NCBI RefSeq assembly: GCF_030376615.1
Contig: NZ_JARRAB010000009.1
Span: forward strand, 116,123-180,122
Direction: 5' to 3'
Length of the DNA stretch: 64,000 bases
DNA from: Pseudomonas sp. sp1636
Lineage (GTDB): Bacteria; Pseudomonadota; Gammaproteobacteria; Pseudomonadales; Pseudomonadaceae
Shown here: piece after piece, positions 47,230-55,735 of the stretch
How the letters are laid out: each line of letters starts with the position of its first letter
Numbering within the stretch: position 1 is the stretch's first letter
Made by a program: the position numbers and the translations under genes
The notes under the pieces: model-generated
Databases searched by the model: none
What the model was told of the DNA's origin: nothing
Seen by the model: only the letters and a program-made list of their open reading frames with translations

Positions 47230-47447
47230 GCGTGGTGTCTACGCCTGGCGGAGCGGAGTCCGAGGTCTGTCAGGGGGCGATCCCGTGGCCGTAGACGAGA
47301 TGGGTTGCCGAGTAACCTGGCATGGCGTGCTGCCTGCCACATATGGCCGGCGGTATCAGGCTCTGCGCCGAACCAAGCCCTCGTTGCGGGAGAGATGTCG
47401 GCGCTGCCGACATTCCCCCGATGCTTGATAACGCAAGGCGTACGCCG
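47230..47447. other. Short intergenic stretch after the NHL gene
   Basis: No gene recognised; two short frames overlap one another and lack ribosome sites. Confidence 0.4.
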
Positions 47448-47729
47448 TCAGTGGGGACCGAAGAGTAGCCGGTTGTTCAGAATGCCGCGTTGCGACTTTT
47501 CGATCCGTTGCGTCTGCTGCTCGCGTTCAGGGCCGGCGGCAGTGGGCTGTTCCTCGATCATCTGAGCAAAGCGCTCACCGGAGTCCTGGCTGGAGCGGTT
47601 ATTCACCACTGCCTGTTGCTCCAGGCGGTAGTCCATCAGCCGGTCGCTGCCACCTTCGGCCTGCACCGTAGTCACGGCAGCGCCCATCATCAGTGCGGCC
47701 AGTGCCGTCATACTCAGTAGCGTTTTCAT
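47448..47729 (-). CDS. Small exported protein (paralogue of 29,336-29,632)
   Basis: The 93-residue protein has a signal peptide (MKTLLSMTALAALMMGAAVT) almost identical to its copy at 29,336. It shares EGGSDRLMDYRLEQQ, SSQDSGERFAQM and the end FGPH. The mature region has diverged elsewhere. Its leader GAGGATGACACC and ECF-type promoter are also shared, so promoter and gene were duplicated together and inverted. Function unknown; no cysteine in the mature part. ATG 47729 was chosen. Confidence 0.78.
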   Translation of the reverse strand: MKTLLSMTALAALMMGAAVTTVQAEGGSDRLMDYRLEQQAVVNNRSSQDSGERFAQMIEEQPTAAGPEREQQTQRIEKSQRGILNNRLLFGPH

Positions 47730-47765
47730 GGTGTCATCCTCTAAAGATGCGATATGCATCATTAG

Positions 47766-47791
47766 GATGACTGGCGGGGGGCTTTGTTACA
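47766..47791 (-). promoter_or_regulatory. ECF-type promoter motif upstream of the second small exported-protein gene
   Basis: On the minus strand: TGTAACAAA (47,791-47,783), 11 bp, GTCATC (47,771-47,766), 37 bases before the ATG. Confidence 0.75.
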
Positions 47792-47857
47792 GGTCGGCTG
47801 CCGAGCGGAATGCGCTTCCAGTGGCCGCTGGTCGGAGCAGCTTCGCCGGGCTGGCAA

Positions 47858-48388
47858 TCAGAGCAGCCACAGTACCGGCGGTGCGCCGCGACGCCGTTGC
47901 CAGCAGCGGCTCAGCGCCAGCAGCAACAGGGACAGCGGCAGCAGCCAGGCGAACAGGCCGACGAAGGCGCCGAGCCCCGGAATGCCCAATACCAGCAGCA
48001 GGCTGGGGGCGCAACAGGCGCCGCCGGCGAGCAGCGCCGGCCACAATCCGACGCTCGATGCGGCGCCTTGGGACAACGAGCACTGGGCGTTGGCATGCAG
48101 CGCCAGGGCGCCGTGCAGATTGATTGCCAGCAAGAGTGCCAGCAACCCGGCCAAGGCCAGATTGGCCGGGCTGATCAGCAGCACCAGCACGCCCAGCTCC
48201 AGCATGGCCACGGCCTCGAAGTGCCAAGGCCCGCGGCGCGCCCACAGGCGCTGCCATTGCCAGTCCAGGGTCTGCCAGTTCCAGCCGGCCCGAGCAATGT
48301 CCAGATCGCCGATGGCGTACAGGTAGAGTAGGGCGTAGAGCACGGCCAGGCAGCCGATCAGCAGTTTGTCAGGGTTGGGGCGAGCCAT
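47858..48388 (-). CDS. Membrane protein with a cysteine pair, function unknown
   Basis: The 176-residue protein starts MARPNPDKLLIGCLAVLYAL and has four or five hydrophobic helices with a vicinal cysteine pair in LLAGGACCAPSLLLVLGIPG. That loop resembles the Cys-Cys of MerT/MerF-type metal carriers, although overall it is a different protein. It overlaps the end of the DUF3179 gene by 20 bases and ends the glutaredoxin-led leftward operon. A longer frame runs to 48,499 but is inside DUF3179. Confidence 0.75.
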   Translation of the reverse strand: MARPNPDKLLIGCLAVLYALLYLYAIGDLDIARAGWNWQTLDWQWQRLWARRGPWHFEAVAMLELGVLVLLISPANLALAGLLALLLAINLHGALALHANAQCSLSQGAASSVGLWPALLAGGACCAPSLLLVLGIPGLGAFVGLFAWLLPLSLLLLALSRCWQRRRGAPPVLWLL

Positions 48389-49403
48389 CGAGCAGCACCG
48401 TTTGCGGGTAGAAGGCGTACCAGGCGAACCACATGGCGTCGAAGGCGTTGAGTGGCTCCAGGCCTTCGAGTTCGGCAGCCTGTGGCCCCTCGGCGGCAAA
48501 GCGCAGGTTGGCCGGATTCAGCTCGATCGGCGTGTCGGAGCGGTAGACCCAGCCGGTATCCAGTTGCGCGTCCCGGATGATCAGGAAGTGCTCGTCGCCA
48601 TGGCGGTAGTGCAGCACAGCCTGTTCGCGCAGGTGCGCCTTGTCGACGGCGATGGCCACCCGCTCGGTGCGAAAGCCCAGAATCATCTGCTTGGCCGGCA
48701 GGCGGCTGTCCTGGTGCAGGATCGGGAACATCACGTCGGGGTCGGCATAGTAACCCTGCAGCGGCAGGTAGCTGCCGTAGGGATCGCGGTTGTAGTTGCG
48801 CAGGGCGCCGGTGGCCCGGGTCAGCACCTGGGTCTGCGGATGGCGTGCCTGCCACCTGGCCCAGGTGGTCCAGACCACTCGCACCTCCTCCAGGCTGCGG
48901 CCCTTGGCCGGGCCGTCGATGGCCACGCCGGCGATCTGCGACCAATGGCTGTCGCTGGCGCGGTCGTACATCACCACGTTGCTGTTGAGCAGCTTGCCGG
49001 AAACGCCGAGGCTGGTGGCCCCGCGCTTGAAGCCGACGGCGCTGGCGGTGAGCGGGCAGTAGGTGATGCTCAGGCCATCCTCGCCCAGGCTGTCGTTGAC
49101 GATCTCGTGCCAGACCAGGATGCGCTGCGGATAGGCGCGCGCCTGGCCCTGGTGGAAGACGCCGAAGACGATGTCCTGGGGATCGAGAAAATCATTCGCG
49201 CTTGTCGCGTCGCTGAAGCGCGGGCTGTCGATGGCTGGAATACCGTCCTTGCCGGGGCCGCCGGAGAGCATTGAACTGGCATAGGTCTCGTGACTGGCCG
49301 CCAGCAGGCGAGCCGGCCCTTCCGGCGGCACGGCCAGGGCCGAACCGCTGATGCACAGGCACAGCGCCAGGGCTTGGAAACGTGCGCGTTGGCTGTTTCG
49401 CAT
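48369..49403 (-). CDS. Exported DUF3179 protein
   Basis: The 344-residue protein has a signal peptide (ALALCLCISGSALAVP). The DUF3179 hallmarks are DIVFGVFHQGQARAYPQRIL, WHEIVNDSLGEDGLSITYCP (one conserved cysteine) and VVMYDRASDSHWSQIAGVAI. The function of DUF3179 is unknown. It lies 12 bases downstream of the glutaredoxin gene, so a thiol or metal role for the operon is plausible. Confidence 0.9.
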   Translation of the reverse strand: MRNSQRARFQALALCLCISGSALAVPPEGPARLLAASHETYASSMLSGGPGKDGIPAIDSPRFSDATSANDFLDPQDIVFGVFHQGQARAYPQRILVWHEIVNDSLGEDGLSITYCPLTASAVGFKRGATSLGVSGKLLNSNVVMYDRASDSHWSQIAGVAIDGPAKGRSLEEVRVVWTTWARWQARHPQTQVLTRATGALRNYNRDPYGSYLPLQGYYADPDVMFPILHQDSRLPAKQMILGFRTERVAIAVDKAHLREQAVLHYRHGDEHFLIIRDAQLDTGWVYRSDTPIELNPANLRFAAEGPQAAELEGLEPLNAFDAMWFAWYAFYPQTVLLDGSPQP

Positions 49404-49415
49404 GGGTTTCTCCGT

Positions 49416-49676
49416 CTAGCAATCAGCCAGCAAAGTCGCCAGTTCGCCCGCGCTGTCGAGCCTGGCCAGGTCATCGAAGCCGCCCACATGCCGGGCGCCG
49501 ATGAAGATCTGTGGCACCGTGCGCCTTCCGCTCTTCTCGATCATCGCGCGCAGGGCCTGGGGATCCAGATCGACCCTGATTCTGCTCAGTGGGCCGGCAT
49601 CACGGCGCGCCAGCAGTTGCTCGGCCATGCGGCAATAAGGGCAATGTTGGCTGGTGTAGAGGGTGACTTTACTCAT
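49416..49676 (-). CDS. Glutaredoxin
   Basis: The 86-residue thioredoxin-fold protein has the dithiol site YTSQHCPYCRMAEQLL (Cys-Pro-Tyr-Cys, about residues 11-14), the glutathione-binding TVPQIFIGARHVGGFDDL and a C-terminal cysteine. It reduces disulfides with glutathione and could serve as electron donor for arsenate reduction. ATG 49676 (MSKVTLY) was chosen over 49,691. It leads a three-gene operon behind the ECF-type promoter at 49,751. Confidence 0.93.
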   Translation of the reverse strand: MSKVTLYTSQHCPYCRMAEQLLARRDAGPLSRIRVDLDPQALRAMIEKSGRRTVPQIFIGARHVGGFDDLARLDSAGELATLLADC

Positions 49677-49725
49677 GCTGCTACCTCGCAATGATGGAGC
49701 GAAGAGGTCGCCCTGGTTTGATTGA

Positions 49726-49751
49726 GAGACACAGGCGGGGACTTTGTTACA
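49726..49751 (-). promoter_or_regulatory. ECF-type promoter motif upstream of glutaredoxin operon
   Basis: On the minus strand: TGTAACAAA (49,751-49,743), 11 bp, TGTCTC (49,731-49,726), 50 bases before the ATG. Confidence 0.75.
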
Positions 49752-49793
49752 GACCGGGATACAGGCCGCATCGGCGGAGTCGCCAGTGGCTGG

Positions 49794-50210
49794 CTACTGC
49801 TGCGCGCCTGTGGCCGGGGCCTGCCTGCCGATAAACAGGGCCAGCAGTGAAAACAGAAATACCAGGCTGAAGGCGAACGCGCCGAGGTTGAGGCCGAACA
49901 GCATTTTCTCGCTACCGTCCGACAGCACCATCGAACCGCCATAGCCCTCGCGCACCAGGTAGGCGAACAGGAAACCGCCAGTCACCAGCATGGCCAGGAT
50001 GCTTGGTAGCCGGAGGTTATTGCGCGCCCAGGCGAGCTACAGCGACAGCAGCGCCAGGGCGGAATTGGTTGCCAGTTGCCGCGCCTCGTGCAACCGGGCA
50101 TGGGCTTCCCAACTCGGGTTGAACACATGGGTAGAGTTGATTTCCAGCAGGGGCACGCCCAAGCCATAGAGCAGCGCGCCCAGGGTGATGATCAGTTTGG
50201 CCAGCAGCAT
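49794..50210 (-). pseudogene. Four-helix membrane protein split by an in-frame amber stop
   Basis: ATG 50210 opens MLLAKLIITLGALLYGLGVP, with INSTHVFNPSWEAHARLHEA next. After 57 codons comes TAG at 50,037-50,039, and the same frame then continues (LAWARNNLRLPSILAMLVTG and on to 49,794). The whole would be about 138 residues with four helices, like the DUF6640-type membrane proteins I recall. One base change from TGG would give the stop. It is either inactivated or read through. It lies between the AhpD-like gene and the glutaredoxin promoter. Confidence 0.75.
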
Positions 50211-50314
50211 CTTGCCGTCTCCGCAAACATGGGATGGCCGGCGCAGCCTGGGGACGCTGGGCGCCGGCCGTTCTTCACAGTGCTCCGCACTTGACGAGCA
50301 GTGGCAGAGGCAGA

Positions 50315-50887
50315 TTACTTCTGTTGCCAGGCGCGCCCCGCGAACATCGAGTCCAGTGGGGTGTGGAACAGGTGGTTGGCGTAGTTGCTCAGGGTCTTGA
50401 CGGCCAGGGCCAGGACGATCTCCAGCACCTGGCGCTCGACGTAGCCTGCGGCGAGGAAGGCTTCGACCGACGCGCGCGAAGGCAAACCACGGGTATGGAA
50501 CAGGGTGCGGGTGAATTCGGCCAGCGCCGCCAGCTTGGCGTCCCCGATAGGAGTGCCGTCGCGGATCGCGTCGGTCACCTGCGAGGCAAGGCCGGACTTC
50601 ATATCGGCCAGGGCACTGTGCGCCGACACGCAGTATTCGCAGCCGTTCTCGCGGCTGATCACCAGGAACACTACTTCCTGTTCGGCCGGGGTAAAACCCG
50701 ACTCGTTGCGAAACGCGCTGTAGCCATCCAGGTAGGTTTCCAGCAGGCCGGGGGAGTTGACCATATTGGCGTACATGTTGGGGATAAAGCCGACCTGCGC
50801 CTTGGCCTTCTCCAGGACGGCCTGGCCGCGGGCGTCGGTGCTGGTCAAGTCGAGTGCGGGCAGGGTCAGTTGATATTCGCTGAGCAT
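50315..50887 (-). CDS. Carboxymuconolactone decarboxylase/AhpD-like protein
   Basis: The 190-residue protein has the redox motif ENGCEYCVSAHSALADM (Cys-x2-Cys-x3-His, about residues 80-90) and the family helix pattern. It is a distant relative of the protein at 43,659. A divergent TetR gene lies 237 bases away. Both a TetR-type half site (50,906) and an ECF-type promoter (51,079) lie upstream, so it may have two inputs. Confidence 0.9.
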   Translation of the reverse strand: MLSEYQLTLPALDLTSTDARGQAVLEKAKAQVGFIPNMYANMVNSPGLLETYLDGYSAFRNESGFTPAEQEVVFLVISRENGCEYCVSAHSALADMKSGLASQVTDAIRDGTPIGDAKLAALAEFTRTLFHTRGLPSRASVEAFLAAGYVERQVLEIVLALAVKTLSNYANHLFHTPLDSMFAGRAWQQK

Positions 50888-51053
50888 GGTGTTTTCCTTT
50901 CTATCTGGACTGAGTGGTCTTTTAATCGGCGTCGAAGACCTTCCCCCGTGGGGCAGGCGACGACAACTCGATTCCAGGGTGCTCGATATTCTGGATCGAT
51001 AGGCTTATATATCGATCCAGGCAACCAGCCAGCTATGCCGGTCTGCTGACTCT

Positions 51054-51079
51054 GATGTCGTCCAAGAGGTTTTGTTACA
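51054..51079 (-). promoter_or_regulatory. ECF-type promoter motif upstream of the second AhpD-like gene
   Basis: On the minus strand: TGTAACAAA (51,079-51,071), 11 bp, GACATC (51,059-51,054). The ATG is about 170 bases downstream. Confidence 0.65.
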
Positions 51080-51124
51080 GCTTGGGGAGGCCCGCGCTGT
51101 GAATTAAATAATGATCGGTCCATA

Positions 51125-51718
51125 ATGCGCGGCATGAACCGCGGACGCCCAAGAAACTTCGACCCCGACCTGGTTCTGGAAAATGCCATGCAGCTTTTCT
51201 GGAGCCAGGGCTATGAGGCCACCAGCTTGCAGGATCTTCTCCTGGCCACTGGGCTGTCCAAGAGCAGCCTGTACGAGAGTTTCGGCAACAAGCAGAGCCT
51301 GTTCGAGGCCGCCTTCACCCGCTATTTCGACATCCGAGCCAGGCAGATGCGCGAGCGCCTGGAGCAGGCCGAGTCGCCGCTTGGCTATATCCGCGGTTGC
51401 CTGTTGTCCGTGCTCGACGATGCGCAACAGGGCAGGCCGCGTGGCTGCATGTTGGTCAATGTAGCCAACGAGTTTTCCACCGGCGATCCCGCCGTCCAGC
51501 CGTTGATCGAACTGGCTACGCGACGCTTTCGTCAGGTATTCGAGCTGGCCTTCGAGCGGGCCCAGGCCTGCGGCGAGTTATCCGATAGCCAACCCCCTGC
51601 GGCGCTGGCGCTGTATATGCACTGCGCCATGAGCGGTTTGCGTACGCAGACCAAGTCCGCCATCGACCAGAAAGACCTGCTTACAGTCATCGAGTTGGTG
51701 ATGGCGAATTTCCGCTAA
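51125..51718 (+). CDS. TetR/AcrR-family regulator
   Basis: The 197-residue protein has a helix-turn-helix (LENAMQLFWSQGYEATSLQD then LLLATGLSKSSLYESFGNKQ, about residues 19-58) and a helical ligand domain with cysteines in GCLLSVLDDAQQG, GCMLVN and ERAQACGEL. ATG 51125 or 51134 could start it; neither has a strong ribosome site. It is divergent from the AhpD-like gene. A TCGGTCCA half site at 51,115 overlaps its start region, fitting self-repression. Confidence 0.9.
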   Translation: MRGMNRGRPRNFDPDLVLENAMQLFWSQGYEATSLQDLLLATGLSKSSLYESFGNKQSLFEAAFTRYFDIRARQMRERLEQAESPLGYIRGCLLSVLDDAQQGRPRGCMLVNVANEFSTGDPAVQPLIELATRRFRQVFELAFERAQACGELSDSQPPAALALYMHCAMSGLRTQTKSAIDQKDLLTVIELVMANFR

Positions 51719-51735
51719 ATTTTTTGCCTTATTTT

Positions 51736-51749
51736 GGACTTTTCAGTCC
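51736..51749. promoter_or_regulatory. Inverted repeat, possible TetR operator
   Basis: GGACT, TTTC, AGTCC lies upstream of the dehalogenase gene. It shares the TCAGTCC half site with 50,906 and 51,115. Confidence 0.5.
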
Positions 51750-51789
51750 GTAAATAACTGTCATTACGCGGCATACCGGGAGCCCGTCC

Positions 51790-52482
51790 ATGAACAACGC
51801 AGTTGCCTTCGACATCTATGGAACCCTGATCGATACCCAGGCCGTGCTGGCGCGTCTGACCGACCTGGTCGGTGACAAGGCACAGGCTATCTCGCAGTCA
51901 TGGCGACAGAAGCAGTTGGAGTACAGCTTTCGCCGGGGCTTGATGCGTGATTATTGCGATTTCTCGGTGTGCACCCGGCAGGCGCTGATCTTTGCCTGTC
52001 GTGAGCACGCGGTGGAGGCCCGTGAAGAGATGGTCGAACTGGCCATGCAGGCCTATGCCGAGCTTGATGCCTTTGCCGATGTACCCGCGGGGCTGGAGGC
52101 GTTGCACAAGCAGGGCATGCATTTGTATGCGTTCTCCAATGGCAGCCGCACGGCCGTGGAGCGGTTGCTGGGCCGGGCCGGGATTGGCCACTACTTCACG
52201 GCGGTTATAAGCGTCGAGGATGTGCGTTCATTCAAGCCAAACCCTGATGTCTATGCCCATTTACTGCGCAGCTGTGGCCTGCCCGCTGCCCAGCTTTGTC
52301 TGGTATCGAGCAACCCTTTCGATGTCCTGGGGGCCGCCCATGCGGGCCTGCGCAGCGCCTGGTTGCGCCGTGACCCGGCAAGCCAGTTCGACCCCTGGGA
52401 GACGCAGCCCGATATCACGCTTGAGCGTTTTAGCGACGTGGCGAGCCGCTTGCCAGAGATCTATCGGCAAACCATGGCATAA
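51790..52482 (+). CDS. HAD-superfamily hydrolase, haloacid dehalogenase type II-like
   Basis: The 230-residue protein carries the four HAD motifs: AFDIYGTLIDTQ (nucleophile Asp 8), YAFSNGSRTAV, VRSFKPNPDVYAHLL (lysine) and LCLVSSNPFDVLGAAHAGL. The helical cap and these motifs match L-2-haloacid dehalogenases, which replace a halogen at carbon 2 by hydroxyl, but a different substrate is possible. It lies 71 bases after the TetR gene, behind a TetR-like inverted repeat. Confidence 0.88.
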   Translation: MNNAVAFDIYGTLIDTQAVLARLTDLVGDKAQAISQSWRQKQLEYSFRRGLMRDYCDFSVCTRQALIFACREHAVEAREEMVELAMQAYAELDAFADVPAGLEALHKQGMHLYAFSNGSRTAVERLLGRAGIGHYFTAVISVEDVRSFKPNPDVYAHLLRSCGLPAAQLCLVSSNPFDVLGAAHAGLRSAWLRRDPASQFDPWETQPDITLERFSDVASRLPEIYRQTMA

Positions 52483-52491
52483 ACCAGTCGC

Positions 52492-52517
52492 TGTAACGAA
52501 AGAGCGCCTCATGTCTC
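52492..52517 (+). promoter_or_regulatory. ECF-type promoter motif upstream of arsS operon
   Basis: TGTAACGAA, 11 bp, TGTCTC, 33 bases before the arsS ATG. Confidence 0.75.
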
Positions 52518-52549
52518 AAAAGAGCAGTATCCCAAGAGTTTGAATCAGC

Positions 52550-53530
52550 ATGCATGCCACCTTACCCCTGCTTAACGCGCTGAGCTTTCCAGCGATCACC
52601 CGAGGCCAACTGCAAGCGCTGCAGGTCAACCTGACTTACCGGTGCAACCAGCGTTGCCTGCATTGCCATGTCAACGCCGGGCCAACCCGCACCGAAGCGA
52701 TGACCGACGAGAGCCTGGCGCTGCTGCACCAGGTGATCGATGCGCACTCGGTACAGAGCCTGGATCTGACCGGTGGTGCGCCCGAGATGCACCCGCGCTT
52801 TCGCGAAATCGTCAGTCACGCCCGGCATGAAGGCCTGCGGGTGATTGATCGTTGCAACCTGACCATCCTCAGTGAGCCGGGTTATGAAGACTTGGCCGAC
52901 TTTCTTGCCGAGAACCGCGTGGAAGTCAGCGCCTCCTTGCCGTGTTATTCACGCAATAACGTCGACAAGCAGCGCGGCGATGGCGTATTCGACGCCAGTA
53001 TCGCAGGCCTGCAGCAGCTCAATAAGCTGGGTTATGGTCGTGAGGGCAGTGGGCTGATTCTCAACCTGGTGTACAACCCGCAAGGTGCCAGTCTGCCTCC
53101 GGCGCAAGCGCAGCTCGAAGCAGACTACAAATCACACCTGGCGGAAGACTTCGGCATTTACTTCAACCATCTGCTGACCATTACCAACCAGCCAATTGCG
53201 CGCTTCGGCAGCACCCTGGTGAGCAAGGGCACTTTCAACAGCTATATGCAGCTGCTGCGCGACAGCTATCGCCCGGAAAACCTCGACGCGGTGATGTGCA
53301 AGAGCCTGATCAGTGTCGACTGGCAGGGCTACCTGTACGACTGCGACTTCAATCAGATGCTTGAACTGCCGCTGGTCATGCCCGGCTTGATCGGCCGTGA
53401 CCGTCCCCATCTGCGCGACTTGCTCGGCTCCTCGAGCCTGGCAGGCAATCCCATCGTCACCCGCGATCACTGTTACGCCTGTACGGCCGGGCAGGGTTCG
53501 AGCTGCGGCGGCGCGCTGGATAATCATTAA
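52550..53530 (+). CDS. arsS: Radical-SAM protein ArsS (arsenosugar biosynthesis)
   Basis: The 326-residue enzyme has the radical-SAM cluster motif LTYRCNQRCLHCHVNAGP (Cys-x3-Cys-x2-Cys, about residues 32-39), GGAPEMHPRF for SAM binding, and the C-terminal DUF3641 domain with CDFNQMLELP and CYACTAGQGSSCGGALDNH. In other bacteria ArsS with ArsM converts methylated arsenic and SAM to a 5'-deoxy-5'-dimethylarsinoyl-adenosine-type arsenosugar precursor. arsM is 6.5 kb downstream under the same promoter motif. The next gene starts 12 bases after the stop. Confidence 0.93.
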   Translation: MHATLPLLNALSFPAITRGQLQALQVNLTYRCNQRCLHCHVNAGPTRTEAMTDESLALLHQVIDAHSVQSLDLTGGAPEMHPRFREIVSHARHEGLRVIDRCNLTILSEPGYEDLADFLAENRVEVSASLPCYSRNNVDKQRGDGVFDASIAGLQQLNKLGYGREGSGLILNLVYNPQGASLPPAQAQLEADYKSHLAEDFGIYFNHLLTITNQPIARFGSTLVSKGTFNSYMQLLRDSYRPENLDAVMCKSLISVDWQGYLYDCDFNQMLELPLVMPGLIGRDRPHLRDLLGSSSLAGNPIVTRDHCYACTAGQGSSCGGALDNH

Positions 53531-53542
53531 GGAAGGATTTAC

Positions 53543-55735
53543 ATGGACAAGCGTAAAGCGGCCCTGCTGGGCATCATTCTGCTGCTGGTGGCAGGTTTTT
53601 TCCTGTTCGACCTGGGCCAGTACCTCAATCTGGCGACCCTCAAGGCACAACAGTCCGCCCTGAACGCACAGGTATCAGCCAACCCGCTGCTGGCAGGTGG
53701 TTTGTTCTTCCTGCTGTACGTGGTGGCTACGGCGCTATCGCTGCCTGGCGCGGTGTTGCTGACCCTGGTTGCAGGCGCCTTGTTCGGCCTGCTTGGCGGT
53801 ACGCTGCTGGTGTCGTTTGCCTCCACCCTGGGGGCAACCCTGGCCATGCTGATCAGCCGTTTTCTCCTGCGTGACTGGGTCCAGGCCCGGTTCAGCCAGC
53901 GGTTGGCCGGTATCGATCAGGGCATCGAGCGGGAAGGGGCGTCCTATCTGTTCGCCCTGCGTCTGGTGCCGGTGTTTCCATTCTTTCTGATCAACCTGGC
54001 CATGGGCCTGACCAAATTACCGGCACGCACTTACTGGTGGGTCAGCCAGTTGGGCATGCTGCCCGGCACCCTGGTGTTCGTCAATGCCGGTCGTGAGCTC
54101 GGGCAACTGGACTCGCTGGGCGGGATTCTTTCGCCGGGTCTGCTCGGAGCTTTCGTGTTGCTGGGGCTTTTGCCGATTGTGTCGCGCAAGGCGCTTGACT
54201 GGTTCCAGGCGCGCAAGGTCTACGCCGGCTGGATCAAGCCCAAGACGTTCGATCGCAATATGGTGGTCATCGGTGCCGGTTCGGGCGGACTGGTGTCGGC
54301 CTATATCGCCGCCGCGGTGAAAGCCAAGGTCACCCTGATCGAGAAGCACAAGATGGGCGGCGATTGCCTAAATACCGGCTGCGTACCGTCCAAGGCGCTG
54401 CTGCGCTCGGGAAAATTTGCCAATGAGCTGAAAAAAGCCGAGGCGCTGGGCTTCAAGCCGGTAACAGCCGAGGTCGATTTTGCCGCCGTGATGCAGCGCG
54501 TGCAGCGGGTGGTGGCGGATGTCGAACCGCATGACTCGGTCGAGCGCTATACCGGTCTGGGCGTGGAAGTGATCGAGGGCGAAGCGCAGATCACCTCGCC
54601 CTGGACGGTGGAGGTCAATGGCCAGAGCCTGAGCACCCGCGCCATCGTGATTGCCACTGGTGCGCGGCCCCTGGTGCCGAAGATTCCGGGCATCGAGTTG
54701 GTGGCGCCGCTGACCTCCGATAATGTCTGGAACCTGCGCGAACAGCCCAAGCGTTTACTGGTGCTCGGTGGTGGGCCGATTGGTTGTGAATTGGCCCAGG
54801 CTTTTCAGCGCTTGGGCAGCGCCGTGACCCAGGTGGAAATGGCCGAGCGCTTGCTGATTCGTGAGGATCTCGAGGCCAGCGAAGCGGTAATGGCCAGCCT
54901 GCGCCATGATGGGGTCGAGCTGCGTTTGCAGCACAAGGCCGTGCGCTTCGAGGTGGTCGAAGGGCAGCGGCAAATGGTGTGCCTCAATCTGGCCGATGAC
55001 AGCGAAGTGCACATTGCCTTCGATCAGGTGCTGTTGGCCCTGGGCCGGGTGGCCAACGTCAAGGGCTTCGGTGCCGAGCAGCTGCAGCTGCAGCTGCGCG
55101 CCAATGGCACCCTTGAGGTCAACGAATACCTGGCCACGCGCTTTCCCAATATTTTCGCCGTGGGCGATGTGACCGGCCCCTATCAGTTCACCCATACCTC
55201 GGCGCATCAGGCCTGGTTTGCCGCCGTGAATGGATTGTTTGGTGGTTTCAAGCGCTTCAAGGTGGACTACCGCGTGATCCCCTGGGCGACCTTTACCGAC
55301 CCGGAAGTGGCTCGGGTCGGGCTCAACGAGCAGGACGCCAAAGACCAGGGCATTGCCTATGAAGTGAGTCGTTTCGGTATCGACGAGCTCGATCGAGCCA
55401 TCGCCGACGAAGCTGCCCATGGCTACATCAAAGTGCTGACCGTGCCGGGCAAGGATCGCATCCTCGGCGTGACCATCGTCGGCGAGCATGCCGGCGAATT
55501 GCTCGCCGAGTACGTGGCGGCGATGAAGCAGGGCTACGGCCTGAACAAGGTACTCGGCACCATCCATATCTACCCGACCATGGCTGAAGCCAACAAATAC
55601 GTGGCCGGCGAGTGGAAGCGTGCGCATACCCCGGTCGCCGTGTTGCGCTGGGTCGCGCGCTTTCATCAATGGCGGTTGGGCGGCAGCAGGGTGGAGGTTC
55701 TGGGCGAATTCAAGGCGAGCGAGAAAACCCTGTGA
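53543..55735 (+). CDS. TVP38/TMEM64 membrane domain fused to a MerA-like FAD oxidoreductase
   Basis: The 730-residue protein joins a DedA/TVP38-type membrane domain (about residues 1-225, with LPGAVLLTLVAGALFGLLGG and FPFFLINLAMGLTKLP) to a class I pyridine-nucleotide disulfide oxidoreductase. The latter has FAD-binding VVIGAGSGGLVSAYIAA, the redox pair in GGDCLNTGCVPSKALLRSGK, NAD-binding LVLGGGPIGCELAQAF and dimer-interface HIYPTMAEANKYVAGEW. Fusion suggests reduction coupled to export or lipid flipping at the inner membrane. It follows arsS by 12 bases. Confidence 0.92.
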   Translation: MDKRKAALLGIILLLVAGFFLFDLGQYLNLATLKAQQSALNAQVSANPLLAGGLFFLLYVVATALSLPGAVLLTLVAGALFGLLGGTLLVSFASTLGATLAMLISRFLLRDWVQARFSQRLAGIDQGIEREGASYLFALRLVPVFPFFLINLAMGLTKLPARTYWWVSQLGMLPGTLVFVNAGRELGQLDSLGGILSPGLLGAFVLLGLLPIVSRKALDWFQARKVYAGWIKPKTFDRNMVVIGAGSGGLVSAYIAAAVKAKVTLIEKHKMGGDCLNTGCVPSKALLRSGKFANELKKAEALGFKPVTAEVDFAAVMQRVQRVVADVEPHDSVERYTGLGVEVIEGEAQITSPWTVEVNGQSLSTRAIVIATGARPLVPKIPGIELVAPLTSDNVWNLREQPKRLLVLGGGPIGCELAQAFQRLGSAVTQVEMAERLLIREDLEASEAVMASLRHDGVELRLQHKAVRFEVVEGQRQMVCLNLADDSEVHIAFDQVLLALGRVANVKGFGAEQLQLQLRANGTLEVNEYLATRFPNIFAVGDVTGPYQFTHTSAHQAWFAAVNGLFGGFKRFKVDYRVIPWATFTDPEVARVGLNEQDAKDQGIAYEVSRFGIDELDRAIADEAAHGYIKVLTVPGKDRILGVTIVGEHAGELLAEYVAAMKQGYGLNKVLGTIHIYPTMAEANKYVAGEWKRAHTPVAVLRWVARFHQWRLGGSRVEVLGEFKASEKTL

